From: Promethearchaeati archaeon
GTDB taxonomy: Archaea; Asgardarchaeota; Njordarchaeia; Njordarchaeales; Njordarchaeaceae
Direction of reading: 5' to 3'
Assembly: GCA_026993975.1 (NCBI GenBank)
Contig: JALWRR010000216.1
Coordinates: 1 to 33,160, forward strand
DNA: 33,160 nt
Shown: positions 17,506 to 27,762 of the stretch, one piece after another
How the letters are laid out: the number at the start of each line of letters is the position of its first letter
Numbering within the stretch: the stretch's first letter is position 1
The notes under the pieces: generated by a model
Database searches by the model: none
Seen by the model: only the letters and a program-made list of their open reading frames with translations
What the model was told of the DNA's origin: nothing
Translations under genes and position numbers: made by a program

Positions 17506-20500
17506 TTACTTTCTTTTTATCTTTATTATCACTCCTATGATAGCAATTATTGCTATGATTCCAACGATACTTATTGTGTATATGGGGGTTAAACCTACAC
17601 TATAATTTAGCTTTCCAGTGTTACCAAATGCGTCTTTAGCAACAATATTCACACTAACACTAAAGCTACCAATCCCCGCTGCTGGAATCTCCACGTACCA
17701 TAATCCATCGTTCATATTGTATTCTGCAGTATAATTATTACCCTTGTAATTTACTTTAACATCAATAACCCATGTATCATCAGTAACGTTTATAGCTAAT
17801 TTAATGGAATCAAACTCGTTGGGTGATGATGGAGTAACACTAACTACTGTTATCTCAGGCTTAGTAGTATCGCTGTAAGCTGAATCAACCTTGAACGTTC
17901 TCGTTACGGTAAGCGAGTAATACTTGGTTTCTCCTTTTACAATTGCTTCCTCAAACAATTGAGCTTTGAATACTTGAGTACCAGTGACTCTGGGAGCGTA
18001 TCTAACTAAGTAATGGTCATCATTTATTTTTCTAGGTATTAATCTTAATTCTCCCTCTGAATCTTCAACGACGGTACGGTTAATGGTGTATGGTGAGTAG
18101 AAGTCTAGACTATATACCTGACCACTAATCTTATCTGGAAGCACTAGCTTGAGTTCCTTGCTCTTATTAGCGAACTCAACAATATTCCTAGTGAAATTCT
18201 GTACACTAACGTATGGTACTCCACTGTATCCCCCAGTCATCGCCCAGTTATCGAAAACGAAGTTTGTACCTAATCCGAGAACCATTCCTGTTCCAGAGTT
18301 ACCTAAGTAAAATCTAGCTACCACCACAGGGTAATTCTCGTATTTAGCTATTGTTATCACTGCATCAGATAACACATTTATTTCAACGCCATAGAAAGGT
18401 ATAACGTCAACTCCTTTGGTCAAGATATGGTTAGGTATCACATCTATTGCTGCTGGTTGTGACTCGGAGTAAACAACTTCACCAAATTTAAAGCCAAATG
18501 CTTGAGCTAACTTATTAACGTTAGTGGGATCATTGGTTGCTTCTACAGTACTAAGGTTCATAGCATTGAATATGAATACGCCTCCATTCTCCACCCACGC
18601 TGTGATATTGCTTATCTCGCTATCACTAAATGGAGTGAGTGCTGGACCTATATAATTCCCAGTGCTCATATCGTATTTTGCGTAGTATGATGCTGTATCT
18701 GGAGCAAATAATACATCGTATCTGCTCAACAGATTCTCGTTAATTACTTGAGAGGGATAAATATGCTCTATCGCAACCCCTAGTGATTCAAGTAGAATCG
18801 AGAACTCATTGAATTGACCCCATCTGAAGTCTGTTGGAACCCACCCAGTGTGCTTAATGTCGAAAGCCCAGAATAAAATGGGTTTCTCAACTACGAACTT
18901 AAATCTTATCGTACCTATAACGTTATTATCAGCATCCCTAAATGTTAAAACACCCTCATGACTACCTAGTGGAGCATCACTCTTAACAGTGGCGTTAAAC
19001 TCCCAGATTGTTGTCCCAGCAGTAACATTAAAGATTTCTTCATAATGTGGCTCGAATACTTGGCTTAACTCGCTATCTAAGCTAACTGTTACTTGAGTAG
19101 AATACGAAGTAATTATACTTACATTAAACTCTAGTTTCATTCCTCTGAAAATCTTTTCCTTAAATGGGAAATAGGTCTTACTACTACTAATACCAGTTGG
19201 AATAGATGATGGTGATACTGTAGAGAGCTTGAGAGAACCAGAGTCAACTAGAGATTTAAGTAAATCGAATGCATCATTAACCTGAACATAACCAGCCCCT
19301 ACCTTTAATTCCCCATAACTACCAATGTGCTTAGCTGTTTTCATTAAAGCTGCTTTAATAGCACCAACCCTTGCCGCACCGCTAATTCCTTGTGAACCCA
19401 AGTAATCAGCTAGAAGAGCTGCAGCTCCAGCTACGTGAGGCGATGAGAAGGATGTCCCCTCCGCTGATGCTTGGTAATTTGCTGGAGGTATCCAAATAAT
19501 AGCTGTACCTGAGGGAGCAGAGATATCCGGTTTGACACTGAATCTTACGGTAGGTCCATAAGATGAATAGCTTTTAACAGCTGTACCACCAACATTAGTA
19601 GCTGCTACAGTGATAGCGAATTCAACATCTCCAGGGGAACCAACACTCATTGAACCAATTGTATCTCCCTCATTACCAGCAGCAACAACAACTACTACAC
19701 CATGCTCTGCAGCAGCTTTTATAGCGTAGTATAATGGATCAACATACCATGTTCCACCACCAAGGCTCATATTAATTACATCTGCTCCCTGACTGACTGA
19801 CCATTGAATAGCGGCGGTTATAGCGGCTAGAGTCGCGCCACCAGTCGCTGGGAAAACTCTAGCATTAATCAACAACGCTCCTGGGGCAACTCCTAATCCT
19901 ACGTCGGGATCACCCTCCCCTGTGCCAGCTGCTACTCCCGCTACACCAGTTCCATGGCCCACCTTATCTGTTGGATCTGGATCGTTTTGATCATATCCAT
20001 ATTTCTGGAGAACAAAGGATTTCTCTGCGATAACTTTTGTAGCTCCATTCTTCTTTAAGTCTGGGTGATCCTTATAGATTCCCGTATCTATTATAGCTAT
20101 TTTCGCTCCAGACCCATCATAACCCTGATCCCAGACATAGTCAGCTCCAATACTTTGGGCAGATTCCTTAGTTGTTGGTTTAAACTCTTTATTGTTACCA
20201 ATCACGTATTTTGGTAAGAAGAATTCCCTGTTAGCATAGATACCGTGGATCCCTGTGAATGAGGCAGCTATATGAATCAAGTTTCGTGGCTTTGTTTTAA
20301 CTAGAAGTAATGGTATCAACCAGTACTCCTCAACGATATCTATTCCATTAGCTCGAGCGGTCTTCTCGAACTGTTTCATTGATTTGAAATCTTTGAACAT
20401 TACTAGTAGTAGTTGAGGATTATTATCATCGATACTTATTAATGGATCAATCACCGGCTCTGTATGCTCCGATAAGGAATTAATCTTGACCTTAGTTCTC

Positions 20501-20598
20501 ATAGGTACTCTAGTGGTTGCGGCTAAAGGCGTGGAGAGAAACATTGTTATTAATAAAAGCGATAAAAGCACTAACTTACCCTTCATACAAAACACCAA
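17506..20598 (-). CDS. Secreted, C-terminally anchored S8 subtilisin-like serine protease with GATase/GIFT-like domain
   Basis: Signal peptide KLVLLSLLLITMFLSTPLAA; I9-like propeptide; triad Asp in IAIIDTGIYKDHPD, His in GHGTGVAGVAAG, Ser in EGTSFSSPHVAGAAALLA; oxyanion Asn in VVVAAGNEGDT; C-terminal TM IYTISIVGIIAIIAIIGVII plus KIKRK. Likely ATG at 20586, 6 nt after TTGGTG. Confidence 0.95.
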   Translation of the reverse strand: MVFCMKGKLVLLSLLLITMFLSTPLAATTRVPMRTKVKINSLSEHTEPVIDPLISIDDNNPQLLLVMFKDFKSMKQFEKTARANGIDIVEEYWLIPLLLVKTKPRNLIHIAASFTGIHGIYANREFFLPKYVIGNNKEFKPTTKESAQSIGADYVWDQGYDGSGAKIAIIDTGIYKDHPDLKKNGATKVIAEKSFVLQKYGYDQNDPDPTDKVGHGTGVAGVAAGTGEGDPDVGLGVAPGALLINARVFPATGGATLAAITAAIQWSVSQGADVINMSLGGGTWYVDPLYYAIKAAAEHGVVVVVAAGNEGDTIGSMSVGSPGDVEFAITVAATNVGGTAVKSYSSYGPTVRFSVKPDISAPSGTAIIWIPPANYQASAEGTSFSSPHVAGAAALLADYLGSQGISGAARVGAIKAALMKTAKHIGSYGELKVGAGYVQVNDAFDLLKSLVDSGSLKLSTVSPSSIPTGISSSKTYFPFKEKIFRGMKLEFNVSIITSYSTQVTVSLDSELSQVFEPHYEEIFNVTAGTTIWEFNATVKSDAPLGSHEGVLTFRDADNNVIGTIRFKFVVEKPILFWAFDIKHTGWVPTDFRWGQFNEFSILLESLGVAIEHIYPSQVINENLLSRYDVLFAPDTASYYAKYDMSTGNYIGPALTPFSDSEISNITAWVENGGVFIFNAMNLSTVEATNDPTNVNKLAQAFGFKFGEVVYSESQPAAIDVIPNHILTKGVDVIPFYGVEINVLSDAVITIAKYENYPVVVARFYLGNSGTGMVLGLGTNFVFDNWAMTGGYSGVPYVSVQNFTRNIVEFANKSKELKLVLPDKISGQVYSLDFYSPYTINRTVVEDSEGELRLIPRKINDDHYLVRYAPRVTGTQVFKAQLFEEAIVKGETKYYSLTVTRTFKVDSAYSDTTKPEITVVSVTPSSPNEFDSIKLAINVTDDTWVIDVKVNYKGNNYTAEYNMNDGLWYVEIPAAGIGSFSVSVNIVAKDAFGNTGKLNYSVGLTPIYTISIVGIIAIIAIIGVIIKIKRK

Positions 20599-20650
20599 GA
20601 ATTAAATCAAGAATAGCTAGAAGAAAAAGACTATTAAAATATTAACGTAT

Positions 20651-20672
20651 AAACAAAAAAGAAAGAAGAAAA
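20651..20672 (-). terminator. Poly-T tract terminator candidate downstream of the 1165-aa surface protein gene
   Basis: Plus strand aaacaaaaaagaaagaagaaaa lies just beyond the stop at 20684. Confidence 0.35.
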
Positions 20673-20683
20673 TGAGATAAAAT

Positions 20684-23600
20684 CTAGCTCCTGCGAATAA
20701 CAGCAATACCTAGTGCTAACAATGCAACAAAGACAGCGATTACGCCAGATGCTAAGCTGTTCGTTGATGCTGTTGAAGCCGCTCTAGCAGCAGCTTCAGC
20801 AGGCTCAGAGAACGTTACTGAAATCACTATTGTTATTGTAGCTTCATTACCAGCCATGTCGGTTGCTTTGATTGTTATTGTGTTCTGACCACTAGTTAGC
20901 GCTGTTGCTGGAATCATTATGTTGAAGTCACCCATTGTTGTGACATAGAATGCATGCTGGTTGTTTATGTTGATCAATACATTAACAGGATACATTGAAT
21001 TCTCTATTACTCTAATTGATAACTCGATGTAATCAGACTTACTTAGAGTGAATGATGAACCATTCACTGGATATGCTACATGTAGCTCAGGCGGAGTCAG
21101 ATCTATTTCAAAGAAAGCATATGATGATGCGCTGTGTCTGCTTGACTGATACTCAAAGAAGTCATAGTAAAGCCATATCAAATCAGTTGCTGTTATGTTG
21201 ATACTAACTTCAACTATGTCACTTACTATGTCTGGTGGTAGCGTTAGGATCAATGTTGAACTGTAACTGTTACCGAATCTATATGCTGGTTGCTCAGCTA
21301 CATCAACTACCTTAACACTACCGTCTGAAAGTGTGTATGTGGCGGTAATGTAGATGTATCCTAGCCATAGGTCATCACTTGCGCCGTAATCGAATTGAAT
21401 CACGTTGTTAGCGATATATGTATTCTGAATAGTTATTACTCCTGGTGCGTTAAAGTCTGGGTAATAGTACACATTTATTATTATCGTGCTGAAGTACTCC
21501 ATGTCGGAACCTGTTGGAGAGTAATAGCTTGAAGCTCCAGTTATGTATAATACATCTCCGCTGAACCAAGCATTGTATATTACTGGCATTCCCCAGAGAT
21601 CTGGATAGAAGTCTATAAATAACGGCCAGAAGATATCGATTCTATCTACTATACCTAGCGAGGAATCAATATGCCTAGCATCGAATGTTACTGCTTCCCA
21701 TCCTGATGTAATTGCGACTAGCTTTGTTCCATCACCAGCAAGCCATACTGACTCGATTGTGTCTCCAACACTTACATGATAGTTATATATCATCTCATAA
21801 ACTGTGTCATAGTAGATTACTTCTAAGGTTCCATCGGTATATGAGATTAATAGCATGTCTCCGATACCTGGATACGTTATAGTGAATATGTTATATACGG
21901 ATCCTCCATATGTATCCCAATAGTCAATTAATTCTAGTCCAGTTTTCTCGAACATGTATACTGATGGGGAAGCACCGAATGTTAAGAAGTATAGTTCTGG
22001 TGATCCATCATTATCGAAATCTCCTTCGCCATAATACTCTATATGATTGTCTCCTAGTTCATAACTAAACATAAATGTTAAGTCAGTACTGTAGACGGAT
22101 ATTAATGCATCATCTGTATCAACTGGAATTAACATTATGTCTTTGACTCCATCTCCATTTAGATCTGTTAAAACTATGTCAAACTCATCTGAGTACGTGT
22201 TTGGATAGTCTGTTAATTCAACTGAACTTAATACTTCTAGAGATGTCATGTTCATTTTCGCTAAATATGTCTTTCCTGCAGTTTTATTGTAGTAGACTAA
22301 GACTGCGATATCCGATGATAAGTACTCTACATCGCCTAGGTAGAAGTTTGTATAATAGTTAACCCATTCGCTGCTGCTCCAGTTGAACCATCCAAAGTAC
22401 TTAGTTGATGGCGAAGTCGTATAGTTCATTGCATATATTAATGCTAGTTTTCCTTCTACATCGACTGCGAGTATATTGGCCACTAGCAGTGTGTTTCTTA
22501 AGAATGGTTCTCCAAACATCTCATCTAATTGAAGTGTATCTAGATCTAACCAGTAATATGTATCATTTGTGTAACCACCCTCAGCATCAGCGACGACAAG
22601 TAGTTCTGGGCTTCCATCGCCATCCATATCTACTGGTGGTGGGTACTGACCATAGTAACCATCGTATCTTAGGGGATATTCAGAGAAACCATAATTGATA
22701 ACGCTTCCATCTTTCTTGAAGCTTAATACTTGATGCCTAGCGAATCCAACATAGTAATCATCACCAACATAATATAGATAGTAGCTACCTATGCTCGATG
22801 CTACTGGAATATACTTTAGATTATGCGCTCCCGATGTTAAGTCGATTTCGAAATATGGTCCTTCATTATTAAAGACATATACTGTTCCTCCTACAGTAGC
22901 CATGTACCAGCTGCTCGTGAAGTATAATCCACTCCCTAGAGTAATATTCCAGATCTCCTCACCATTAGTTACGTTTAGCGCATAGAGCTTTAGCAATCCC
23001 GTATCATTGGTTGCTGATAACGTCTTGTCAGCGAATATAACGGCCATCAAAGTGTCATTTGCATATCCAGGAACCGCAAACCAATAGTTTGTGTTTTCTG
23101 TATAGTTCTCGGGTATAGCTACCTCCCAGTAATCCCCACTTGTTAAGTTAGCTAGATACATGTGCGTGCCATTTAGGAAGCTCATTAACATCTTGCCGTT
23201 TACCCACATTGCAATAGGCGTTGTTGCATAATAGCTTGTTGGAACACTGAACTCTGAGATCTTGTTGAAAGTTCCCTCTGTAACATTATAGGTATCCGCC
23301 CATATCTTTGATTCATTCTCATAGTACACCCATAATTCGTTGACACCATCTCCATTAACATCTGCTAGTAAGCCGCCTCCGTTAGGTGAATCTACGTTCG
23401 ATGCTATTTGATGCTCATCCACTATAGCTGGTGCTGTAGCATTCTCTAGGGATAAAACAGCTATTGATGCATTGTATTTTCCTCCACCTAGATCATATGT
23501 TAAGTAAAGTAATACCTCGTCTCCAGCATACTTGGAATAGTAGTCTCCACCGAAATAGTAAATTAAGTAGACATCATCTGCACCAGTTAGTGTCTTTAAG

Positions 23601-24181
23601 TCTACACTAGTTACATAGGCTCCAGTTGTAGTCCATACGTACAAGTAATCTGTTCCAGTGGCATATCCTACTACATCAGTTAAGCCGTCTCCAGCGTAAT
23701 AATCTCCGACTGCATAAAAATTGGCGGATCCCACTGTTGCTTTGTATAGAGTTTCTCCCGTTTCTAGGTCGTAAACATATAAAGTGCTACCAGCGATAAA
23801 GTAGTATTCGTCTTGCGTTGGAACAAATGTGTATACATCAGAACCAGGTATTCCGCGTACCCATCCTCCCAGCTGCATTATTACATTACTGGTTTTTACG
23901 ATTACCTTTCCTTTGTAACCAAACGCGTTAGATACATAACCATATTCAGGTTGTGTTGCATGATTCCAGTCCCAATCCATGTAATATACAGGAGAATACC
24001 AGGGGCCATATGGATAATATTGCTTTGTTGTGAATTTTGTTTCTTCTGTATGTGTTGTTGCGGGTGTTTTTGTGGTTGTTGTAGAGGTATTGTTTGGCGT
24101 AGCTAGTGTCGTGGCAGCGTATGTTAGGGGTGCGAGAATTAGGAGCGTGAGAATTATTGCGTTTAGATATAGTTTTCGCAT
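20684..24181 (-). CDS. Large cell-surface protein with FG-GAP/VCBS-type repeats, Thr-rich N-terminal linker and C-terminal TM anchor
   Basis: Signal peptide; TTTTKTPATTHTEETKFTTK; Ca-loop motifs DVNGDGVNELWV, DMDGDGSPELLVV, DLNGDGVKDIMLI, DFDNDGSPELYF; Ig-like C-terminal region (DLTPPELHVAYPVNGSSF...); TM LASGVIAVFVALLALGIAVIRRS. Confidence 0.88.
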   Translation of the reverse strand: MRKLYLNAIILTLLILAPLTYAATTLATPNNTSTTTTKTPATTHTEETKFTTKQYYPYGPWYSPVYYMDWDWNHATQPEYGYVSNAFGYKGKVIVKTSNVIMQLGGWVRGIPGSDVYTFVPTQDEYYFIAGSTLYVYDLETGETLYKATVGSANFYAVGDYYAGDGLTDVVGYATGTDYLYVWTTTGAYVTSVDLKTLTGADDVYLIYYFGGDYYSKYAGDEVLLYLTYDLGGGKYNASIAVLSLENATAPAIVDEHQIASNVDSPNGGGLLADVNGDGVNELWVYYENESKIWADTYNVTEGTFNKISEFSVPTSYYATTPIAMWVNGKMLMSFLNGTHMYLANLTSGDYWEVAIPENYTENTNYWFAVPGYANDTLMAVIFADKTLSATNDTGLLKLYALNVTNGEEIWNITLGSGLYFTSSWYMATVGGTVYVFNNEGPYFEIDLTSGAHNLKYIPVASSIGSYYLYYVGDDYYVGFARHQVLSFKKDGSVINYGFSEYPLRYDGYYGQYPPPVDMDGDGSPELLVVADAEGGYTNDTYYWLDLDTLQLDEMFGEPFLRNTLLVANILAVDVEGKLALIYAMNYTTSPSTKYFGWFNWSSSEWVNYYTNFYLGDVEYLSSDIAVLVYYNKTAGKTYLAKMNMTSLEVLSSVELTDYPNTYSDEFDIVLTDLNGDGVKDIMLIPVDTDDALISVYSTDLTFMFSYELGDNHIEYYGEGDFDNDGSPELYFLTFGASPSVYMFEKTGLELIDYWDTYGGSVYNIFTITYPGIGDMLLISYTDGTLEVIYYDTVYEMIYNYHVSVGDTIESVWLAGDGTKLVAITSGWEAVTFDARHIDSSLGIVDRIDIFWPLFIDFYPDLWGMPVIYNAWFSGDVLYITGASSYYSPTGSDMEYFSTIIINVYYYPDFNAPGVITIQNTYIANNVIQFDYGASDDLWLGYIYITATYTLSDGSVKVVDVAEQPAYRFGNSYSSTLILTLPPDIVSDIVEVSINITATDLIWLYYDFFEYQSSRHSASSYAFFEIDLTPPELHVAYPVNGSSFTLSKSDYIELSIRVIENSMYPVNVLININNQHAFYVTTMGDFNIMIPATALTSGQNTITIKATDMAGNEATITIVISVTFSEPAEAAARAASTASTNSLASGVIAVFVALLALGIAVIRRS

Positions 24182-24440
24182 TGTTTTTTACACCTAGTTT
24201 TTATTTTTTAAAAATAGTTTAGAGATTGTCCGCGAATATATTTAGTAATATTTTATTTTTTAAACGTTTCGTTGGGAATTTTTATATCTTTTAAGCCAAA
24301 GTATTTATTAGCCATACTAATTTAAGTTAATATTTTCAATATTACAATTTTAGTATAGTCTCTGTAATGATTTAGAGAAATATTTCTACGATTAAAAACT
24401 TAGAACAAATAATAAATGTGTTATTTTTTGAAGAAAAAGA

Positions 24441-25265
24441 TTATTCCGCTGGTATAGGGATCTTCTTCCTGAATATTTTGTCCTTATATTTATAGATGAC
24501 ACCGGAAATTATCGCAATAATTATTATTGCAGCAGCTAAATTAAACAATAATGTATTCTTCTGGAACATATTTGTATCTGATAACTCTACTTTTAACTCG
24601 TACGAGACTCCCGACTTGGGGTAATATAACCTCATCTTTGTAACGATTCCTAGATCCTCATCTATTGATAAGTCTAGCTCGGTTAAGTACTGGTTCTCAC
24701 CTATTATTAACCATTTAGCGGTATAGATCTCCATGTATATTATTCTCCTATAAGATCCTAAAATTATGTCCCAACTAGTCTTATATATGGGTGGCCTCTC
24801 AAGAATCCTCTCTTGATAAACCGTTTGGGTCCAATATCTCTCAATTGCGTTTAGATCACTTACATCGAAGAAAGTTGTAATGTCTATTGGTGGGTCGAAA
24901 TCAATTATTTTAGTCCAATTAAGAGAACCAATGGTTTTATATAAATCTCCTCCAGGAATCTTCCCCTCTGCATTCACATCTTGAATGTATTTCTCCCCCT
25001 CATGACCATATCTTAGATCCTCTATCTCGAAATGAATCTTAGCCTTATATGTGATTTCTGATCCCTTTGAGACATCTGTAATCTCTATCGAAACAATAAT
25101 TTTGTGCGTTATAGTATTAGTTGTCTTTAAGTAACCCTCATACTTATAAATGGCTCCTTTTTTAAGACCAGGGAATCTTTCAGCAGCCCTCAACGGACCA
25201 ATAAGGGTTGGTGTCATGAAAATCATGATTAAGAATATGGATAGTATTAGTCTCTTAGACATCAA
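24441..25265 (-). CDS. Secreted/membrane-anchored protein of unknown function (signal peptide plus C-terminal TM)
   Basis: RLILSIFLIMIFMTPTLIGPLRA signal; C-terminal LLFNLAAAIIIIAIISGVIY followed by a basic tail. Likely ATG at 25262 with GGTGAT SD. Confidence 0.75.
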   Translation of the reverse strand: MMSKRLILSIFLIMIFMTPTLIGPLRAAERFPGLKKGAIYKYEGYLKTTNTITHKIIVSIEITDVSKGSEITYKAKIHFEIEDLRYGHEGEKYIQDVNAEGKIPGGDLYKTIGSLNWTKIIDFDPPIDITTFFDVSDLNAIERYWTQTVYQERILERPPIYKTSWDIILGSYRRIIYMEIYTAKWLIIGENQYLTELDLSIDEDLGIVTKMRLYYPKSGVSYELKVELSDTNMFQKNTLLFNLAAAIIIIAIISGVIYKYKDKIFRKKIPIPAE

Positions 25266-25370
25266 GTTTTATCACCAAGCAATTATAAGTTTGACATTTT
25301 ACAATCATTAAAAGCATTGTTAAGTTTTTCATATATTTAAAAATTGAGCAGGACGAGAAAACGGTCACAG

Positions 25371-25406
25371 AAAGAGAAAAAAACAGAAAAACAAAAAATA
25401 TAAAAG
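25371..25406 (-). terminator. Poly-T tract terminator candidate downstream of the solute-binding protein gene
   Basis: Plus strand aaagagaaaaaaacagaaaaacaaaaaatataaaag reads as successive U-tracts on the minus-strand transcript, just after the stop at 25417. Confidence 0.45.
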
Positions 25407-25416
25407 CATGAGTATT

Positions 25417-27420
25417 TTAGGCTGCGGGGGCTCCTCTTCTAGCGATAACCGCGATAGCTGCGATTATCACTATCACAGCTACGCCGATAGCGATCCATGT
25501 CATCTCTGGACCAAAACCTCCTCCAGCACCCGCGCCCTTATACGTCACTTTAACAGCTTTCATTACTGAATAGAAGTTAACTACTGGAGCCCCTGCCACG
25601 TTTCCAACGATTCCTTTCCACTCAGTACCATTCCATACTCCAATGATAATGTTCTGGTAGATTGGAATGATTGGTTGCTCCCAATAAAGTATCTTCTCAG
25701 CTTCTCTAGCCCAGACCTTTGCATCATCTGGCTTCATAGCTGTTAGCATCTTGTTAACAGCTTCATCGTAAGATATGTTGTAGGTGACATTCCAGTAAGT
25801 GTACTTCTCTTCTGATGGATACCATCTCCATATATAGAAGTTGTCTCCAGCCGCACTTGTGAACGCGTACAGGAATGTTGGGAATCTTCCTAATCCAAAT
25901 CCGAAGAATGTTAACTCGAAAGTACCACCGATAACAGCGTTTAGCAATGCTCTGAAGTCTCCATAAACCTCCTTGACCTTTATTCCAATTGCCCTAATGC
26001 TTGCAGCTGCAGTACTAACTATTCTCCTAACTGTAGATGACTCTGTAGCGATTATCTCTAATTCAATTTCCTTAGATGGATCATTACCATATTCTAACCA
26101 ACCATCGCCGTCAACATCCTTTAATCCAATCTCATGGAGAAGCTCTAGAGCTGCATCTGGGCTATGATCATAGTAGCTAGGTCCAGGTTCCTCGCCAGTA
26201 TACTCAATGCTCCAATCTTTCATGGCCTTTGGAACTGGTACATCTAGTGGCTCAGCGTAACCATACCACGCTACATCTATTACCTCTCTCTTATCTATAG
26301 CAAATGCTAGAGCTCTTCTAAATCTAGCATCCTGCAATAAGCCGTAGGCAGCAGTACTCTTACAATTAACTGAGATGTGACCGAAACCTAATCTAGGAGC
26401 ATAAGCGATGTTGTATCCAATGAATTGATCGATGTAAGCTCCGAACTCAAATTCTGCAGCCATATCAATTTCTCCAGCTAGCAGAGCTTGAACTAGAGCA
26501 GATGGTTCTATGATTACCTTGTATATTAGTCTCTTAACATATGGTCCCTTGAGATCAATATTGTCTGGAGTTAATGGTGACCATGGATGAATTACTTTAC
26601 CTTGCTCATCAACAGCTCTATCAAAATACAATGGGTTTCTCTCTAGGATGATTACATCGCTAGTATCGAATGTGCTACCGCTCCAGCTAGCGATCTTGAA
26701 TGGACCATAGCCCGTTAGTATTGGGTCATCTGGTGATTGGGGTGTGTAACCTACTACGTCAGCAGGGGTAGCGTTCCAAACTGGGAATGTATCAAAGTTA
26801 TTGTCATCTGATATTCCCCAAGTCTCCTCCCTCTCATAGATGTGCTTGGGGAAAACTATGTGTGTTAAACCATATAGCGCGTATAGGAATCCAGTATCCC
26901 ATGTGTAAACATATACTGTCGAGTTGTCTACTTTGGTAGCATTGATAACGAAGTATGGTAAGTCCGTCCATGCATCTGATTCTGGAGCTAGCCATAGTAA
27001 GAAGTCATATGTAAATACAACGTCATCAGCTGTTAATGGAGTGCCATCAAAGAACTTTATGTCATCTCTAAAGTGAAGTGTCCATCTGCCTATTTGGCCG
27101 TATTGACTATCTGTAACAACTTCAAATACCGGTTTCTCCGTGAGCATTAGTGGGATATCATAGTTCGTGTCGGTCCAGTTCCATGGGTTAGCCACATAGA
27201 AGCTTGGGAATAGCCACCCTAGTATGTCCCAGTCATATGCTGAAGTTGATTCAGTTGGATTCAAAACATCTAGCCACCAACCTAGTGGAAGTTTTAGTTC
27301 TGCTTCGTAGTTATATTGCTCTTGCTGTGCCTTTACTGGTGTTGTATAGTTTACTGCTGCATATGGCATTATCAGAATTGCAAGAAGTACCGACATTAGA
27401 ATGACTTTCTTTACTTGCAT
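25417..27420 (-). CDS. Peptide ABC transporter solute-binding protein (SBP family 5), C-terminally anchored
   Basis: Signal peptide; WTLHFRDDIKFFDGTPLTADDVVFTYDFLL, FRRALAFAIDKREVIDVAWYGYAEPLDVPVP (family 5 signature); C-terminal MTWIAIGVAVIVIIAAIAVIARRG anchor. Confidence 0.95.
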   Translation of the reverse strand: MQVKKVILMSVLLAILIMPYAAVNYTTPVKAQQEQYNYEAELKLPLGWWLDVLNPTESTSAYDWDILGWLFPSFYVANPWNWTDTNYDIPLMLTEKPVFEVVTDSQYGQIGRWTLHFRDDIKFFDGTPLTADDVVFTYDFLLWLAPESDAWTDLPYFVINATKVDNSTVYVYTWDTGFLYALYGLTHIVFPKHIYEREETWGISDDNNFDTFPVWNATPADVVGYTPQSPDDPILTGYGPFKIASWSGSTFDTSDVIILERNPLYFDRAVDEQGKVIHPWSPLTPDNIDLKGPYVKRLIYKVIIEPSALVQALLAGEIDMAAEFEFGAYIDQFIGYNIAYAPRLGFGHISVNCKSTAAYGLLQDARFRRALAFAIDKREVIDVAWYGYAEPLDVPVPKAMKDWSIEYTGEEPGPSYYDHSPDAALELLHEIGLKDVDGDGWLEYGNDPSKEIELEIIATESSTVRRIVSTAAASIRAIGIKVKEVYGDFRALLNAVIGGTFELTFFGFGLGRFPTFLYAFTSAAGDNFYIWRWYPSEEKYTYWNVTYNISYDEAVNKMLTAMKPDDAKVWAREAEKILYWEQPIIPIYQNIIIGVWNGTEWKGIVGNVAGAPVVNFYSVMKAVKVTYKGAGAGGGFGPEMTWIAIGVAVIVIIAAIAVIARRGAPAA

Positions 27421-27442
27421 TTATACACCTCATATCCAGGCT

Positions 27443-27452
27443 TATTTAAATA
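27443..27452 (-). promoter_or_regulatory. Putative archaeal TATA box for the solute-binding protein gene
   Basis: Minus-strand AAAAGATATTTAAATAAGCC, centred about 28 nt upstream of the ATG at 27420; purine-rich BRE-like sequence just upstream. Confidence 0.4.
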
Positions 27453-27762
27453 TCTTTTAGAATTTAATATTATTCGCATTTTCTTTTAAAGCGTATTTAT
27501 TTTAAAAATTTTCCCTTTTAGAAATCTATATTCTGTTTTTTAAGATTTGTTGCTATCTAGATAAACATTATTGAAAAGAATGGTGATGAGATATTAAACC
27601 GTTAACGTTTTCAAATTAATGATAACCATTACGTATTTATGCTTAACAATTTTTCAATAATTTTGGGTGTCTTCATTATCTCTACTTAAAATAATGTATT
27701 GAACATAAAATAGATATAGAATCATTCCACTAAGAAATTCTTGATTATTTTTTAATTTCAGC

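Noticed and set aside
22405-24106. Plus-strand ORFs, including a Cys-rich 97-aa one, inside the 1165-aa gene
   Set aside because: Cys-rich tail arises from antisense of the Thr-rich linker codons; no independent signal.
27583-27615. GTGATGA ... ATGATAA as a C/D box sRNA
   Set aside because: No CTGA D or D' boxes at suitable spacing, so a full C/D architecture is not supported.
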